Shown here one piece after another: positions 18,094 through 26,134 of a DNA stretch of 64,000 nt. The stretch comes from Mycolicibacterium gilvum. GTDB lineage: Bacteria; Actinomycetota; Actinomycetes; Mycobacteriales; Mycobacteriaceae. The position numbers were made by a program, and so were the translations under genes. The notes beneath the pieces were generated by a model. That model ran no database searches, was not told where the DNA came from, and saw only the letters and a list, made by a program, of their open reading frames with translations. Positions within the stretch are counted from its first letter, which is position 1; each line of letters begins with the position of its first letter. The stretch is taken from the NCBI RefSeq assembly GCF_900454025.1, contig NZ_UGQM01000001.1, positions 2,604,001-2,668,000 on the forward strand. Direction: 5' to 3'.

Positions 18094-20726
18094 TGGCCGT
18101 CCCCGCAACACCTCCGACACCCCGACTGGGTGCCGGACGGACCGACGTCGACAATCCGCTGGAGCCCTACGGCTCCATGCGGGCGCAGCCGTCGCTGTTC
18201 GACGTGGCGTCGGCGTTCGGTGGCCTGGCCGGCTACGACGAGTTCGTCGACACGGCAGGCGATGTGAGGCCCGCCTGGCAGGAACTGGCCGACTGCGTCC
18301 GTGACCGCGGCCGCGGCGGACTCGACCGGCTGCGGGCCGTGGTCCGTGATCTGGTCGACAACGACGGCATCACCTACGTCCAGACCGACCGCGAGGGAGA
18401 GCCCGTCGCCGGGCCGTGGCGACTCGATGCGCTGCCACTGGTCATCTCGGCGTCGGACTGGGATCACCTCGAGGCCGGTCTGGTCCAACGCTCGCGGTTG
18501 CTCGACGCCGTGCTCACTGACGTCTACGGCGAACGCCGGGTCGTCACCGGCGGTGTGCTGCCACCGGAGCTGCTGTTCTCCCATCCCGGCTACCTGCGGG
18601 CGGCCAACGGCATCGAGATCCCCGGCCGCCATCAGCTCTTCCTGCACGGCTGTGACATCAGCCGCAACGGCACGGGTGACTTCGTCGTCAACGCCGACTA
18701 CACGCAGGCGCCGTCGGGGGCGGGTTACGCGCTCGCCGACCGGAGGGTCGTCGCGCACGCGATCCCCGACCTCTACGAGCAGATCGGGCCGCGTCAGAGC
18801 TCGCCCTGGGCCCAGGCGCTGCGGCTGGCGCTCGTCGATGCCGCGCCCGACGCGGTCGACGAGCCGATGGTCGTCGTGCTCAGCCCCGGCATCCACTCCG
18901 AGACCGCGTTCGACCAGGCCTATCTGGCCAGCGTGCTGGGTCTTCCGCTGGTGGAGAGCGCCGACCTGGTGGTGCGCGACGGCATGTTGTGGATGCGGTC
19001 CATGGGCACCCTGAAACGGGTCGACGTGGTGCTGCGCAGGGTGGACGCCGACTACGCCGATCCGCTCGACCTGCGGCCGGCCTCCCGGCTGGGTGTGGTG
19101 GGCCTGGTGGAGGTGCTGCGCCGTGGAGCGGTCACGGTGGTCAACTCGCTGGGCAGCGGCGTGCTGGAAAGCCCTGGGCTGCTTCGCTTTCTGCCCGAGA
19201 TGGCCGAACATCTCCTCGGTGAGACACCGCTGCTGCCGACCCCGCACCTGTACTGGGGTGGTATCGATATCGAGCGCTCCCACCTGGTGAGCAACCTGGG
19301 GTCACTGGTGATCAGGCCGGTGACCGGGGGTGAGCCGATCGTCGGCGCCACGCTGTCGGCGGCTCGCCGCGAGGAACTGGCGGCCAGGATCACCGCCACC
19401 CCGTGGCAGTGGGTCGGTCAGGAACCTCCCGAGTTCTCCTCGGCCCCATCGGATTTCCTGCCCGGCGGGCTGTCCTCGTCCAGTGTCGGGATGCGGTTGT
19501 TCACCGTGTCCCAGCGCAGCGGTTACGCGCCGATGATCGGTGGACTCGGTTATCTCCTGGCTCCTGGGGCGGATGCGTACCGACTCAAAAGTGTTGCTGC
19601 CAAGGATGTCTGGGTCCGCACCGCGACCAGGGTGACCGCCGAGGCGGTTCCGCTGCCGGCGCTGGCCACCTCGAGTCCGACCCAGGAGGTCAGCTCACCG
19701 CGTGTGCTGTCGGACCTCTTCTGGATCGGCCGCTACGCCGAGCGCGCCGAGCACACGGCCCGGCTCCTCACCGTCACCCGGGAGCGCTACCACGAGTACC
19801 GGTACCGGCGCACGATGGACGGCAGTGAGTGCGTCCCGGTCCTGCTCACCGCACTCGGCGAGATCACCGGCACCGACACCGGAGCCGCCGGCGACTACGC
19901 CGAGATGGTCGCGACCGCGCCGACGACCCTGTGGTCGCTGACGGCCGACCGTCACCGCCCCGGCTCCCTGGCCCAGTCGGTCGAGCGGCTCGGCCTGGCC
20001 GCCCGTGCCGTGCGTGACCAGATGTCCAACGACACCTGGATGGTGCTGTCCGCGCTGGACCGGGCGCTGCTCAACGCGCCTGACACACCGCCGGATTCAC
20101 AGGCCGAGGGGGACGCGTTCCTCGCCTCGACCAACACCCTGGCCCTGGCCGGGATGATGGCGCTGTCGGGTGTGGCGGCCGAATCCATGGTCCACGACGT
20201 CGGCTGGACCATGATGGACATCGGCAAGCGGATCGAACGCGGACTGGCGCTCACCGCCCTGCTGCGAGCCACGCTGACCACGGTGCGCACCCCCGGCGCC
20301 GAGCAGACGGTCACCGAGTCGGCCCTCGTCGCCTGCGAGTCCCTGGTGATCTACCGCCGACGAAATCCCGGCAAGATCAGCGTCGCGGGCGTCGCCGATC
20401 TGATGCTCTTCGATGCCGACAACCCGCGCTCGCTGGCCTATCAACTCGAGCGGCTGAGAACCCATCTGCGATCCCTTCCGGAGTCGACGGGATCCTCGCG
20501 CCCCGAGCGGATGGTCGACGAGATCGCCGCCCGGCTGCGCCGGATGGAGCCGGGTGAACTGGAGGAGGTTGCCGCCGACGGCACCCGGGACGGACTGAGG
20601 GCTCTGCTCACCGCGATCCACCGCGACCTGCGCGAGCTCTCCGCTGTCATCACCACGGTCCACCTGTCGCTGCCCGGGGACATGCAGCCGCTGTGGGGGC
20701 CCGACGAACGGCGGGTGGTGCCGTGA
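18093..20726 (+). CDS. Circularly permuted ATP-grasp + alpha-E (DUF403) fusion protein (Rv2567-like)
   Basis: Protein of 877 residues with two domains. About 1-510 is a circularly permuted ATP-grasp ligase domain, with NPLEPYGSM near the start, then ISRNGTGDFVVNADYTQAPSGAGYAL, VVLSPGIHSETAFDQAYLA and NSLGSGVLESPGLLRFLPEM. About 535-870 is the helical alpha-E/DUF403 domain, opening with SDLFWIGRYAERAEHTARLL. Proteins of this fusion are predicted amide or peptide ligases whose substrate is unknown. The ATG overlaps the upstream stop by one base (TAATG), and the next gene starts inside this stop (GTGA), so the three genes are almost certainly translated as a unit. The size agrees with the ~884 residues I recall for Rv2567. 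Confidence 0.9.
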   Translation: MAVPATPPTPRLGAGRTDVDNPLEPYGSMRAQPSLFDVASAFGGLAGYDEFVDTAGDVRPAWQELADCVRDRGRGGLDRLRAVVRDLVDNDGITYVQTDREGEPVAGPWRLDALPLVISASDWDHLEAGLVQRSRLLDAVLTDVYGERRVVTGGVLPPELLFSHPGYLRAANGIEIPGRHQLFLHGCDISRNGTGDFVVNADYTQAPSGAGYALADRRVVAHAIPDLYEQIGPRQSSPWAQALRLALVDAAPDAVDEPMVVVLSPGIHSETAFDQAYLASVLGLPLVESADLVVRDGMLWMRSMGTLKRVDVVLRRVDADYADPLDLRPASRLGVVGLVEVLRRGAVTVVNSLGSGVLESPGLLRFLPEMAEHLLGETPLLPTPHLYWGGIDIERSHLVSNLGSLVIRPVTGGEPIVGATLSAARREELAARITATPWQWVGQEPPEFSSAPSDFLPGGLSSSSVGMRLFTVSQRSGYAPMIGGLGYLLAPGADAYRLKSVAAKDVWVRTATRVTAEAVPLPALATSSPTQEVSSPRVLSDLFWIGRYAERAEHTARLLTVTRERYHEYRYRRTMDGSECVPVLLTALGEITGTDTGAAGDYAEMVATAPTTLWSLTADRHRPGSLAQSVERLGLAARAVRDQMSNDTWMVLSALDRALLNAPDTPPDSQAEGDAFLASTNTLALAGMMALSGVAAESMVHDVGWTMMDIGKRIERGLALTALLRATLTTVRTPGAEQTVTESALVACESLVIYRRRNPGKISVAGVADLMLFDADNPRSLAYQLERLRTHLRSLPESTGSSRPERMVDEIAARLRRMEPGELEEVAADGTRDGLRALLTAIHRDLRELSAVITTVHLSLPGDMQPLWGPDERRVVP

Positions 20727-21655
20727 CCGCCTTCCCCGACGGTCCCGTCGCAACCGGCGGCAGCCGCTGCTACGAGGTGACGCACCGCACCGAGTACCGG
20801 TACTCCGACGTCGTCACGAGCTCGTACGGCCGCGGCTTCCTCACGCCGCGCGACTCGGCGCGTCAGCGATGCCTGTTCCACGAACTCGCCATCGAGCCCG
20901 ACGCCGCCGACAGCTCCACCAGCCGCGACGTCTACGGCAACATCAGCTCCTATTTCCACGTCACCGCACGGCACCGGCGGCTGGTCATCACGAGCCGGTC
21001 GGTCGTCGAGGTCGACCCGCCGCCGCCGGATCTGTACCAGGGGCCCTCGGCGCGCGCACCGTGGGAGATCGCGCGGCCGGTGGGCGCCGACGGCGCGCTG
21101 GCCAAGGAGTTCACGCTCGATCTGCAGCCACCCGAGATCACCGAGGAGCTGCGGGCCTACGCCGCACCGAGTTTCGTCGCCGGCCGGCCTCTGATCGAGG
21201 TGCTGCGCGACCTGAACGAGAGGATCTACACCGACTTCACCTACCGGTCCGGCTCGACGACGGTATCGACACAGGTCGCAGAGGTTTTGGCGGCGCGCGA
21301 GGGGGTATGTCAGGACTTCGCGCGGCTGGCGATCGCCTGCCTGCGTGCCAACGGTCTGGCCGCCAGCTACGTGTCTGGATACCTGGCGACGGACCCTCCG
21401 CCCGGGAAGGAACGCATGGTGGGAGTTGACGCGACGCACGCATGGGCGTCGGTGTGGACACCGCAGAATCTGTGGCTGGGCCTCGATCCGACCAACAACC
21501 AGATGGTCGACGAACGTTACGTGACGGTGGGTTTCGGGCGCGACTACGCCGACGTGCCGCCCCTGCGCGGCATCATCTACACGGATTCGGAGAGCAGCGT
21601 CATCGATGTGTCGGTCGACGTCGCGCCATACCTTGGGGGAGTACTGAATGCGTGA
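20723..21655 (+). CDS. Transglutaminase-like protein, short (Rv2569c-like)
   Basis: Protein of 310 residues. An N-terminal transglutaminase-associated beta domain (about 10-110, YEVTHRTEYRYSD) is followed by the papain-like core with Cys196 (GVCQDFARLAIACLRANGL), His239 (DATHAWASVW) and Asp255 (GLDPTN). The triad is complete, so catalysis (amide hydrolysis or transfer) is expected. It is the short, DUF2126-free relative of the first gene of the cluster. The GTG start overlaps the ATP-grasp stop by 4 bp, which decides it over the ATG 30 bp upstream. No signal peptide is seen, so it should act in the cytosol. Confidence 0.9.
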   Translation: MTAFPDGPVATGGSRCYEVTHRTEYRYSDVVTSSYGRGFLTPRDSARQRCLFHELAIEPDAADSSTSRDVYGNISSYFHVTARHRRLVITSRSVVEVDPPPPDLYQGPSARAPWEIARPVGADGALAKEFTLDLQPPEITEELRAYAAPSFVAGRPLIEVLRDLNERIYTDFTYRSGSTTVSTQVAEVLAAREGVCQDFARLAIACLRANGLAASYVSGYLATDPPPGKERMVGVDATHAWASVWTPQNLWLGLDPTNNQMVDERYVTVGFGRDYADVPPLRGIIYTDSESSVIDVSVDVAPYLGGVLNA

Positions 21656-22733
21656 CTTCACGTGCCCGAACTGCGGCCAGCGGCTGTCGTTCGAGAACTC
21701 GGTGTGTCTGAACTGCAAGAGTGCGCTGGGGTTCTCACTCGACGACATGGCGCTGCTGGTCATCGCGCCGACAGAGGAGAGCGAACACGCCGGTGCGGTC
21801 GACGAGCGGGAGTACCAGCTGTGCGCGAATCTGCATCTCGCCGAATGCAATTGGCTCGTCGAGAAGGGGCCGATCGCCAAGCTGTGCGTGTCGTGCGCAC
21901 TGACCCGGACCCGTCCGAACGACGCCGACGTGGTCGCTCTGGCCGCGTTCGCGACCGCGGAGAGCGCCAAGCGCCGCCTGATCGCCGAACTGTGCGAGCT
22001 CAAGCTCCCGATCGTCGGCCGCGATCTCGACCCGCAATTCGGTCTGGCGTTCGATCTGCTCTCGAGTCAGTTCGAGAAGGTGTTCACCGGCCATGAAAAC
22101 GGTGTCATCACACTGGATCTCGCCGAGGGCGACGACGTGCACCGCGAACAGCTGCGGATCTCGATGGACGAGCCCTACCGCACCCTGCTCGGGCATTTCC
22201 GTCACGAGATCGGCCACTACTACCAGTACCGGCTGATCGGAACGTCGCAGGACTATCTGGACCGTTACCACGAGTTGTTCGGTGACCCGGAGGCCGACTA
22301 CCAGGCTGCGCTCGACCGCCACTACAGCGAGGGTGCGCCCGCCGGCTGGGAGCAGGACTACGTGTCGTCCTATGCGACCATGCACCCCGCCGAGGACTGG
22401 GCCGAGACGTTCGCGCACTACCTGCACATCCGTGACACCTTGGACACCGCCGCGGCATTCGGGTTCGCCCCGGCCACCGCGACCTACGACCGACGCGTCC
22501 TCGGCCCCAGCGGTTTCGACACCCTCATCGATCTGTGGCTGCCGCTGTCGTGGGCGCTGAATCAGGTCAACCGGTCGATGGGCAAGGAGGACGTGTACCC
22601 GTTCGTCCTTCCGCCCCCGGTGCTGGAGAAGATGCGGTTCATCCACACGGTGATCGACGAGATCACCTCGAGCCCGGCGAAACTGGCCGAGGTCGGTGCG
22701 CCCGCGGAGGACCAGAGCCAGCAGTTGGACTGA
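21648..22733 (+). CDS. Putative zinc-binding metallopeptidase with N-terminal zinc ribbon (Rv2568c-like)
   Basis: Protein of 361 residues. A zinc ribbon is formed by Cys6, Cys9, Cys20 and Cys23 (CPNC...CLNC). The gluzincin-type motif HEIGH is at 186-190, followed by YYQYRL, and a second acidic/His stretch HPAEDWAETFAHYLH lies at about 246-260 and could give the third metal ligand. The family is annotated as putative zinc metallopeptidase. The gene overlaps the transglutaminase by 8 bp and closes the cluster, so it may remove or trim the product of the ligase/transglutaminase enzymes. That link is inferred from context only. Confidence 0.87.
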   Translation: MRDFTCPNCGQRLSFENSVCLNCKSALGFSLDDMALLVIAPTEESEHAGAVDEREYQLCANLHLAECNWLVEKGPIAKLCVSCALTRTRPNDADVVALAAFATAESAKRRLIAELCELKLPIVGRDLDPQFGLAFDLLSSQFEKVFTGHENGVITLDLAEGDDVHREQLRISMDEPYRTLLGHFRHEIGHYYQYRLIGTSQDYLDRYHELFGDPEADYQAALDRHYSEGAPAGWEQDYVSSYATMHPAEDWAETFAHYLHIRDTLDTAAAFGFAPATATYDRRVLGPSGFDTLIDLWLPLSWALNQVNRSMGKEDVYPFVLPPPVLEKMRFIHTVIDEITSSPAKLAEVGAPAEDQSQQLD

Positions 22734-22762
22734 CGCCGACAATCCGCCGAAATTGCATTCCA

Positions 22763-22789
22763 GCAGGAAAAGTTCGAGTGGACTCCTGC
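22763..22789. repeat. Small hairpin repeat, copy A
   Basis: GCAGGA (22763-22768) and TCCTGC (22784-22789) form an inverted repeat around a core AGTTCGAGTGGAC. A second element with a matching core lies at 25092-25126. It sits 30 bp after the metallopeptidase stop. Confidence 0.5.
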
Positions 22790-22873
22790 ACGGACGCAGT
22801 CTCGGCGGGACAACGGGACAAGTTAGTGGGCAACACACGGGTGACGGTCGGCCGCTCGCGGGGCGGTTCTCCC

Positions 22874-22879
22874 TAGGAT
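22874..22879 (+). promoter_or_regulatory. -10 box (TAGGAT) for a probable leaderless start at 22886
   Basis: TANNNT match 6 nt before the GTG; no Shine-Dalgarno is present. Confidence 0.55.
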
Positions 22880-22885
22880 CGCCAG

Positions 22886-23725
22886 GTGGCTGATCGCTAT
22901 GGCACCGACATCCTGGCCGACAACCCGCACCGGGCGCGCAAGCCCCGTTCCGTCGAGACACCCATCGAGATCGGGATGGTCGTCGAGGACGCCCAGACCG
23001 GGTTCGTCGGCGCCATCGTGCGCGTCGAGTACGGCCGGATGGAACTCGAAGACCGCAACGGCCGTCGTAAACCGTTCCCGGTCGGGCCGGGCTATCTGAT
23101 CGACGGCAAGCCCGTCATCCTTACCGCACCGAAGAAGGCGGGACCGGCGGCGCCGACGCGCACCGCGTCCGGGTCCGTCGCGGTCCAGGGTGCCCGCGCG
23201 AAAGTCGCACTGGCCAGCCGCATCTACGTCGAGGGGCGCCACGACGCCGAACTCGTCGAGCAGGTGTGGGGGGAGGACCTGCGCATCGAGGGCGTGGTCG
23301 TCGAGTACCTCGGCGGGGTCGACGACCTCGCCGCGATCGTCGCCGACTTCCGGCCCGGTCCGGGCCGACGGCTCGGCGTGCTGGTCGACCATCTCGTCGC
23401 AGGGTCGAAGGAGGCGCGCATCGCCGAAGCGGTGAGGCGCGGACCCGGTGGCGAACACACGCTCGTCGTCGGACACCCGTTCATCGACATCTGGGAGGCG
23501 GTCAAACCCGCCCGTCTCGGCATGAAGGCCTGGCCGGTGATACCGAAGGGGCAGGACTGGAAGCACGGCGTGTGCGCCGCGCTGGGCTGGCGGCACCGCG
23601 ACCAGGCCGACATCGCGGCGGCCTGGCAGAAGATCAGGGGTCGGGTACGGGACTGGACCGACCTGGAACCCGAGCTGATCGGCCGGGTCGAGGAGCTGAT
23701 CGACTTCGTCACCGCGCCCGTGTAA
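22886..23725 (+). CDS. DUF3097 family protein
   Basis: Protein of 279 residues, well conserved in Actinobacteria and of unknown function. The N-terminal ~75 residues (VETPIEIGMVVEDAQTGFVGAIVRVEYGRMELEDRNGR) look like a small beta barrel. From about 105 an alpha/beta domain begins with SRIYVEGRHDAELVEQVWG and continues with VVVEYLGGVDD and LGVLVDHLVAGSKEARIAEAV. The EGxxD and DH pattern resembles a TOPRIM fold, which would suggest metal-dependent nucleic acid chemistry, but this is only a resemblance. It is upstream of rarA by 9 bp on the same strand, which is compatible with a role in DNA maintenance. Confidence 0.8.
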   Translation: MADRYGTDILADNPHRARKPRSVETPIEIGMVVEDAQTGFVGAIVRVEYGRMELEDRNGRRKPFPVGPGYLIDGKPVILTAPKKAGPAAPTRTASGSVAVQGARAKVALASRIYVEGRHDAELVEQVWGEDLRIEGVVVEYLGGVDDLAAIVADFRPGPGRRLGVLVDHLVAGSKEARIAEAVRRGPGGEHTLVVGHPFIDIWEAVKPARLGMKAWPVIPKGQDWKHGVCAALGWRHRDQADIAAAWQKIRGRVRDWTDLEPELIGRVEELIDFVTAPV

Positions 23726-23734
23726 GCAGGGAGC

Positions 23735-25075
23735 GTGTCCGACAGCCTGTTCGACGTGCCCGGGGAGCCCGCGCCGCCCGCCGCGGGGCCCGTCGGCGCG
23801 TCGGTTCCGCTGGCGGTGCGCATGCGTCCGGCGAACCTCGACGAGGTCGTCGGCCAGGACCACCTGCTCAAGCCCAACTCGCCACTGCGCCGCCTCATCG
23901 AGGGTTCCGGCGCGGCGTCGGTGATCCTGTACGGCCCGCCCGGCACCGGCAAGACCACGCTCGCCTCGATGATCTCCCAGGCCACCGGACGCCGGTTCGA
24001 GGCGCTGTCCGCGCTGGCGGCGGGGGTCAAGGAAGTGCGCGCCGTCATCGATGTGGCCCGCCAGGCCGCGGTGCGCGGCGAGCAGACCGTGCTGTTCATC
24101 GACGAGGTGCACCGGTTCTCCAAGACCCAGCAGGACGCGCTGCTGGCCGCGGTCGAGAACCGGGTGGTGCTGCTGGTCGCGGCCACCACCGAGAACCCGT
24201 CGTTCTCCGTCGTCGCACCGCTGCTGAGCCGATCGCTGATCCTGCAACTGCAACCGTTGACCCCGGCCGACGTCACGACGGTGATCCGCCGCGCGATCAC
24301 CGACGAGCGCGGCCTGGGTGGCAGGGTGACCGTCAGCGACGACGCCATCGAGCAACTGGTGCTGTTGTCCGCCGGCGATGCCAGGCGCGCCCTGACCGCG
24401 TTGGAGGTCGCCACAGAAACAGTCTCCGAGTCGGGCGAGACGGTGACCGTCGAGGTGATCGAGCAGTCGCTGGACAAGGCGGCGCTGCGGTATGACCGCG
24501 ACGGCGATCAGCACTACGACGTCGTCAGCGCGTTCATCAAGTCGGTGCGCGGGTCCGACGTCGACGCCGCCCTGCACTATCTGGCCCGGATGCTGGTCGC
24601 GGGGGAGGACCCGCGGTTCGTCGCCCGCAGGCTGATGATCCTCGCCAGCGAGGACATCGGGATGGCCGACCCCACCGCGCTGCAGATCGCGGTCGCGGCC
24701 GCGCAGACGGTCCAGCTGATCGGGATGCCGGAGGCGCAGCTGACGCTCGCGCAGGCGACCGTGCACCTGGCGACGGCACCCAAGTCCAACGCGGTCACCA
24801 CCGCACTCGGGGCGGCGATGGCCGACATCCGGGCGGGCAAGGCGGGCCAGGTGCCGGCACACCTGCGCGACGGGCATTACTCGGGGGCGCAGAAGCTGGG
24901 CAACGCGGTGGGCTACAAGTACGCCCACGACCATCCCGGCGGCGTTGCGTCACAACAGTATCCGCCCGACGAGCTGGTCGGTACCGACTACTACCGGCCG
25001 ACCAACCACGGTGTCGAGCGTGAGATCTCGGCGCGTGTGGAGAAGCTGCGCGCGATCATCCGCCGTTCGCGCTGA
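23735..25075 (+). CDS. rarA: Replication-associated recombination protein A (MgsA/RarA AAA+ ATPase)
   Basis: Clamp-loader-like AAA+ ATPase of 446 residues acting at stalled replication forks. Walker A GPPGTGKT is at 67-74, Walker B LFIDEVH at 120-126, sensor 1 in VAATTENPS (about 150-158) and sensor 2 in [12 protein letters not shown]. The C-terminal half carries the RarA-specific [41 protein letters not shown] and the end-region Tyr-rich motif [10 protein letters not shown], which defines the tetramerisation domain. GTG 23735 follows DUF3097 by 9 bp; TAAGCA 6 nt upstream of it is only a partial -10 match. Confidence 0.95.
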   Translation: MSDSLFDVPGEPAPPAAGPVGASVPLAVRMRPANLDEVVGQDHLLKPNSPLRRLIEGSGAASVILYGPPGTGKTTLASMISQATGRRFEALSALAAGVKEVRAVIDVARQAAVRGEQTVLFIDEVHRFSKTQQDALLAAVENRVVLLVAATTENPSFSVVAPLLSRSLILQLQPLTPADVTTVIRRAITDERGLGGRVTVSDDAIEQLVLLSAGDARRALTALEVATETVSESGETVTVEVIEQSLDKAALRYDRDGDQHYDVVSAFIKSVRGSDVDAALHYLARMLVAGEDPRFVARRLMILASEDIGMADPTALQIAVAAAQTVQLIGMPEAQLTLAQATVHLATAPKSNAVTTALGAAMADIRAGKAGQVPAHLRDGHYSGAQKLGNAVGYKYAHDHPGGVASQQYPPDELVGTDYYRPTNHGVEREISARVEKLRAIIRRSR

Positions 25076-25091
25076 GTGGCCGAAGTCCACC

Positions 25092-25126
25092 TTTTGCAGA
25101 AGAAGTGCGAGTGAACCGCAGCAAAA
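25092..25126. repeat. Small hairpin repeat, copy B
   Basis: TTTTGC (25092-25097) and GCAAAA (25121-25126) flank a core AGTGCGAGTGAAC that matches 11 of 13 positions of the core of copy A at 22771-22783. It lies 17 bp after the rarA stop. Confidence 0.5.
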
Positions 25127-25177
25127 AGCGGATTTCGAGAGACCCCGAGGACATCCTGAGCGCGCCCCAGACAAGGA

Positions 25178-25211
25178 TGATCCCGGCTGGTCGGGGGCCC
25201 AGCCGGGATCA
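25178..25211. terminator. Bidirectional terminator between rarA and the convergent glsB-type gene
   Basis: A perfect 13-bp stem (TGATCCCGGCTGG and its complement at 25199-25211) encloses an 8-nt loop. It sits between two convergent genes, 19 bp before the stop of the minus-strand gene. No clean T tract follows on either side, as is common for mycobacterial terminators. Confidence 0.75.
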
Positions 25212-25229
25212 CCAGGGTGTTGTGTCGTG

Positions 25230-25535
25230 TCAGCGAAGCGTGCCCGTGCGCCCCCGGCCCGCGACACCTGCCCGACGACCCATCAGCGCGGCGACCAGTG
25301 CCACACCGATGGCCGCGACGACGACCTGGACGAGCAGCTCCAGCCAGTCGATGCCGCTGGTGGCCGTCGGGATGCCGATCGCGCGCGCCAGCGCCGTGCC
25401 GAGGAACGCCGAGACGATGCCGACCAGGATCGTCACGAGCATGCCGATCGACTGCTTACCCGGTAGGACGAGCCGGCCGAGAACGCCGACGACGATGCCG
25501 ATGAGAATTGCGCTGATGATGCCGGTAATGGTCAT
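25230..25535 (-). CDS. GlsB/YeaQ/YmgE-type small membrane protein (transglycosylase-associated)
   Basis: Membrane protein of 101 residues. The first helix with GIISAILIGIVVGVLGRLVLPGKQ (about 4-27), a second with IGMLVTILVGIVSAFLGTALARAIG (about 29-53) and a third (about 65-88) give the Gly-rich three-helix pattern of the YeaQ/YmgE family. The motif GxLxRLxxPG is the family hallmark. Relatives are often induced by general stress; their molecular role is unknown. The ATG at 25535 is fixed by GGAGGAAG just upstream; the longer open frame lacks family sequence. The tail is Arg/Gly rich. Confidence 0.85.
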   Translation of the reverse strand: MTITGIISAILIGIVVGVLGRLVLPGKQSIGMLVTILVGIVSAFLGTALARAIGIPTATSGIDWLELLVQVVVAAIGVALVAALMGRRAGVAGRGRTGTLR

Positions 25536-25623
25536 TTCTTCCTCCAAGAGAAGTGCGGCTGCCGCAGAAATACCCTGGGCCCCCGGGCAATAAACGCTGA
25601 CGTCAAACCCGATGCCGAGTCGA

Positions 25624-25629
25624 TACCCT
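25624..25629 (+). promoter_or_regulatory. -10 box (TACCCT) for a probable leaderless start at 25637
   Basis: TANNNT match 7 nt before the GTG, with no Shine-Dalgarno. Confidence 0.45.
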
Positions 25630-25636
25630 CGACGAT

Positions 25637-26047
25637 GTGCAGACCGAGACGCTCGACATCGACACCTCCCGGCGCAGGTTCGTCGACCTGACGTCGGCCG
25701 TGCGGGATTTCTGTGCGGAACGCGGCCCTGACGCCGGCGGACTGTGCAACGTGTTCGTGCCGCACGCGACGGCGGGGATCGCGGTGATCGAGACGGGTTC
25801 GGGTTCCGACCACGACCTGATCGATGCGATCGAGCGACTCCTGCCCCGCGACGACCGATACCGCCATGCACACGGATCACCGGGGCACGGCGCCGACCAT
25901 GTGATGCCGGGGTTGGTGTCTCCGTCGGTGACGATTCCGGTGGCCGGGGGCGAGCCGCTGCTGGGAACCTGGCAGAGCGTCGTGCTCATCGATCTGAACA
26001 GGGACAATCGCCGCCGATCGGTGCGGCTGAGCTTCGTGTCGGGCTGA
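25637..26047 (+). CDS. YjbQ family protein (UPF0047)
   Basis: Protein of 136 residues, the usual size of this widespread family. The core motif VPHATAGIAVIETGSGSDHDLIDAIERLLP (about 39-68) and the metal-site region HAHGSPGHGADHVMPGLVSPSVTIPV (about 75-100) are complete, ending with LGTWQSVVLIDLN. Members form trimers, and some have weak thiamine-phosphate synthase activity; the physiological role is unsettled. It is divergent from the small membrane protein gene and 87 bp before alaS, as in M. tuberculosis (Rv2556c next to alaS). Confidence 0.9.
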   Translation: MQTETLDIDTSRRRFVDLTSAVRDFCAERGPDAGGLCNVFVPHATAGIAVIETGSGSDHDLIDAIERLLPRDDRYRHAHGSPGHGADHVMPGLVSPSVTIPVAGGEPLLGTWQSVVLIDLNRDNRRRSVRLSFVSG

Positions 26048-26084
26048 CCCCGTCGTCCGTGGGAGTGCCCGCCACCCAGACCGG

Positions 26085-26090
26085 TACTGT
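26085..26090 (+). promoter_or_regulatory. -10 box candidate (TACTGT) upstream of alaS
   Basis: TANNNT match 44 nt before the alaS start, followed by a leader with GAAGGA near the GTG. No T-box-like structure was recognised. Confidence 0.35.
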
Positions 26091-26134
26091 AGTGCGGTCG
26101 AGTATTCGCAGGGTGAACCGAAGGACGTCAGGAC

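Noticed and set aside
22823..24934. 703-codon minus-strand open frame opposite DUF3097 and rarA
   Set aside because: Antisense shadow of two recognised genes.
26048..26134. T-box leader before alaS
   Set aside because: The spacer is too short for a T-box and lacks the T-box sequence.
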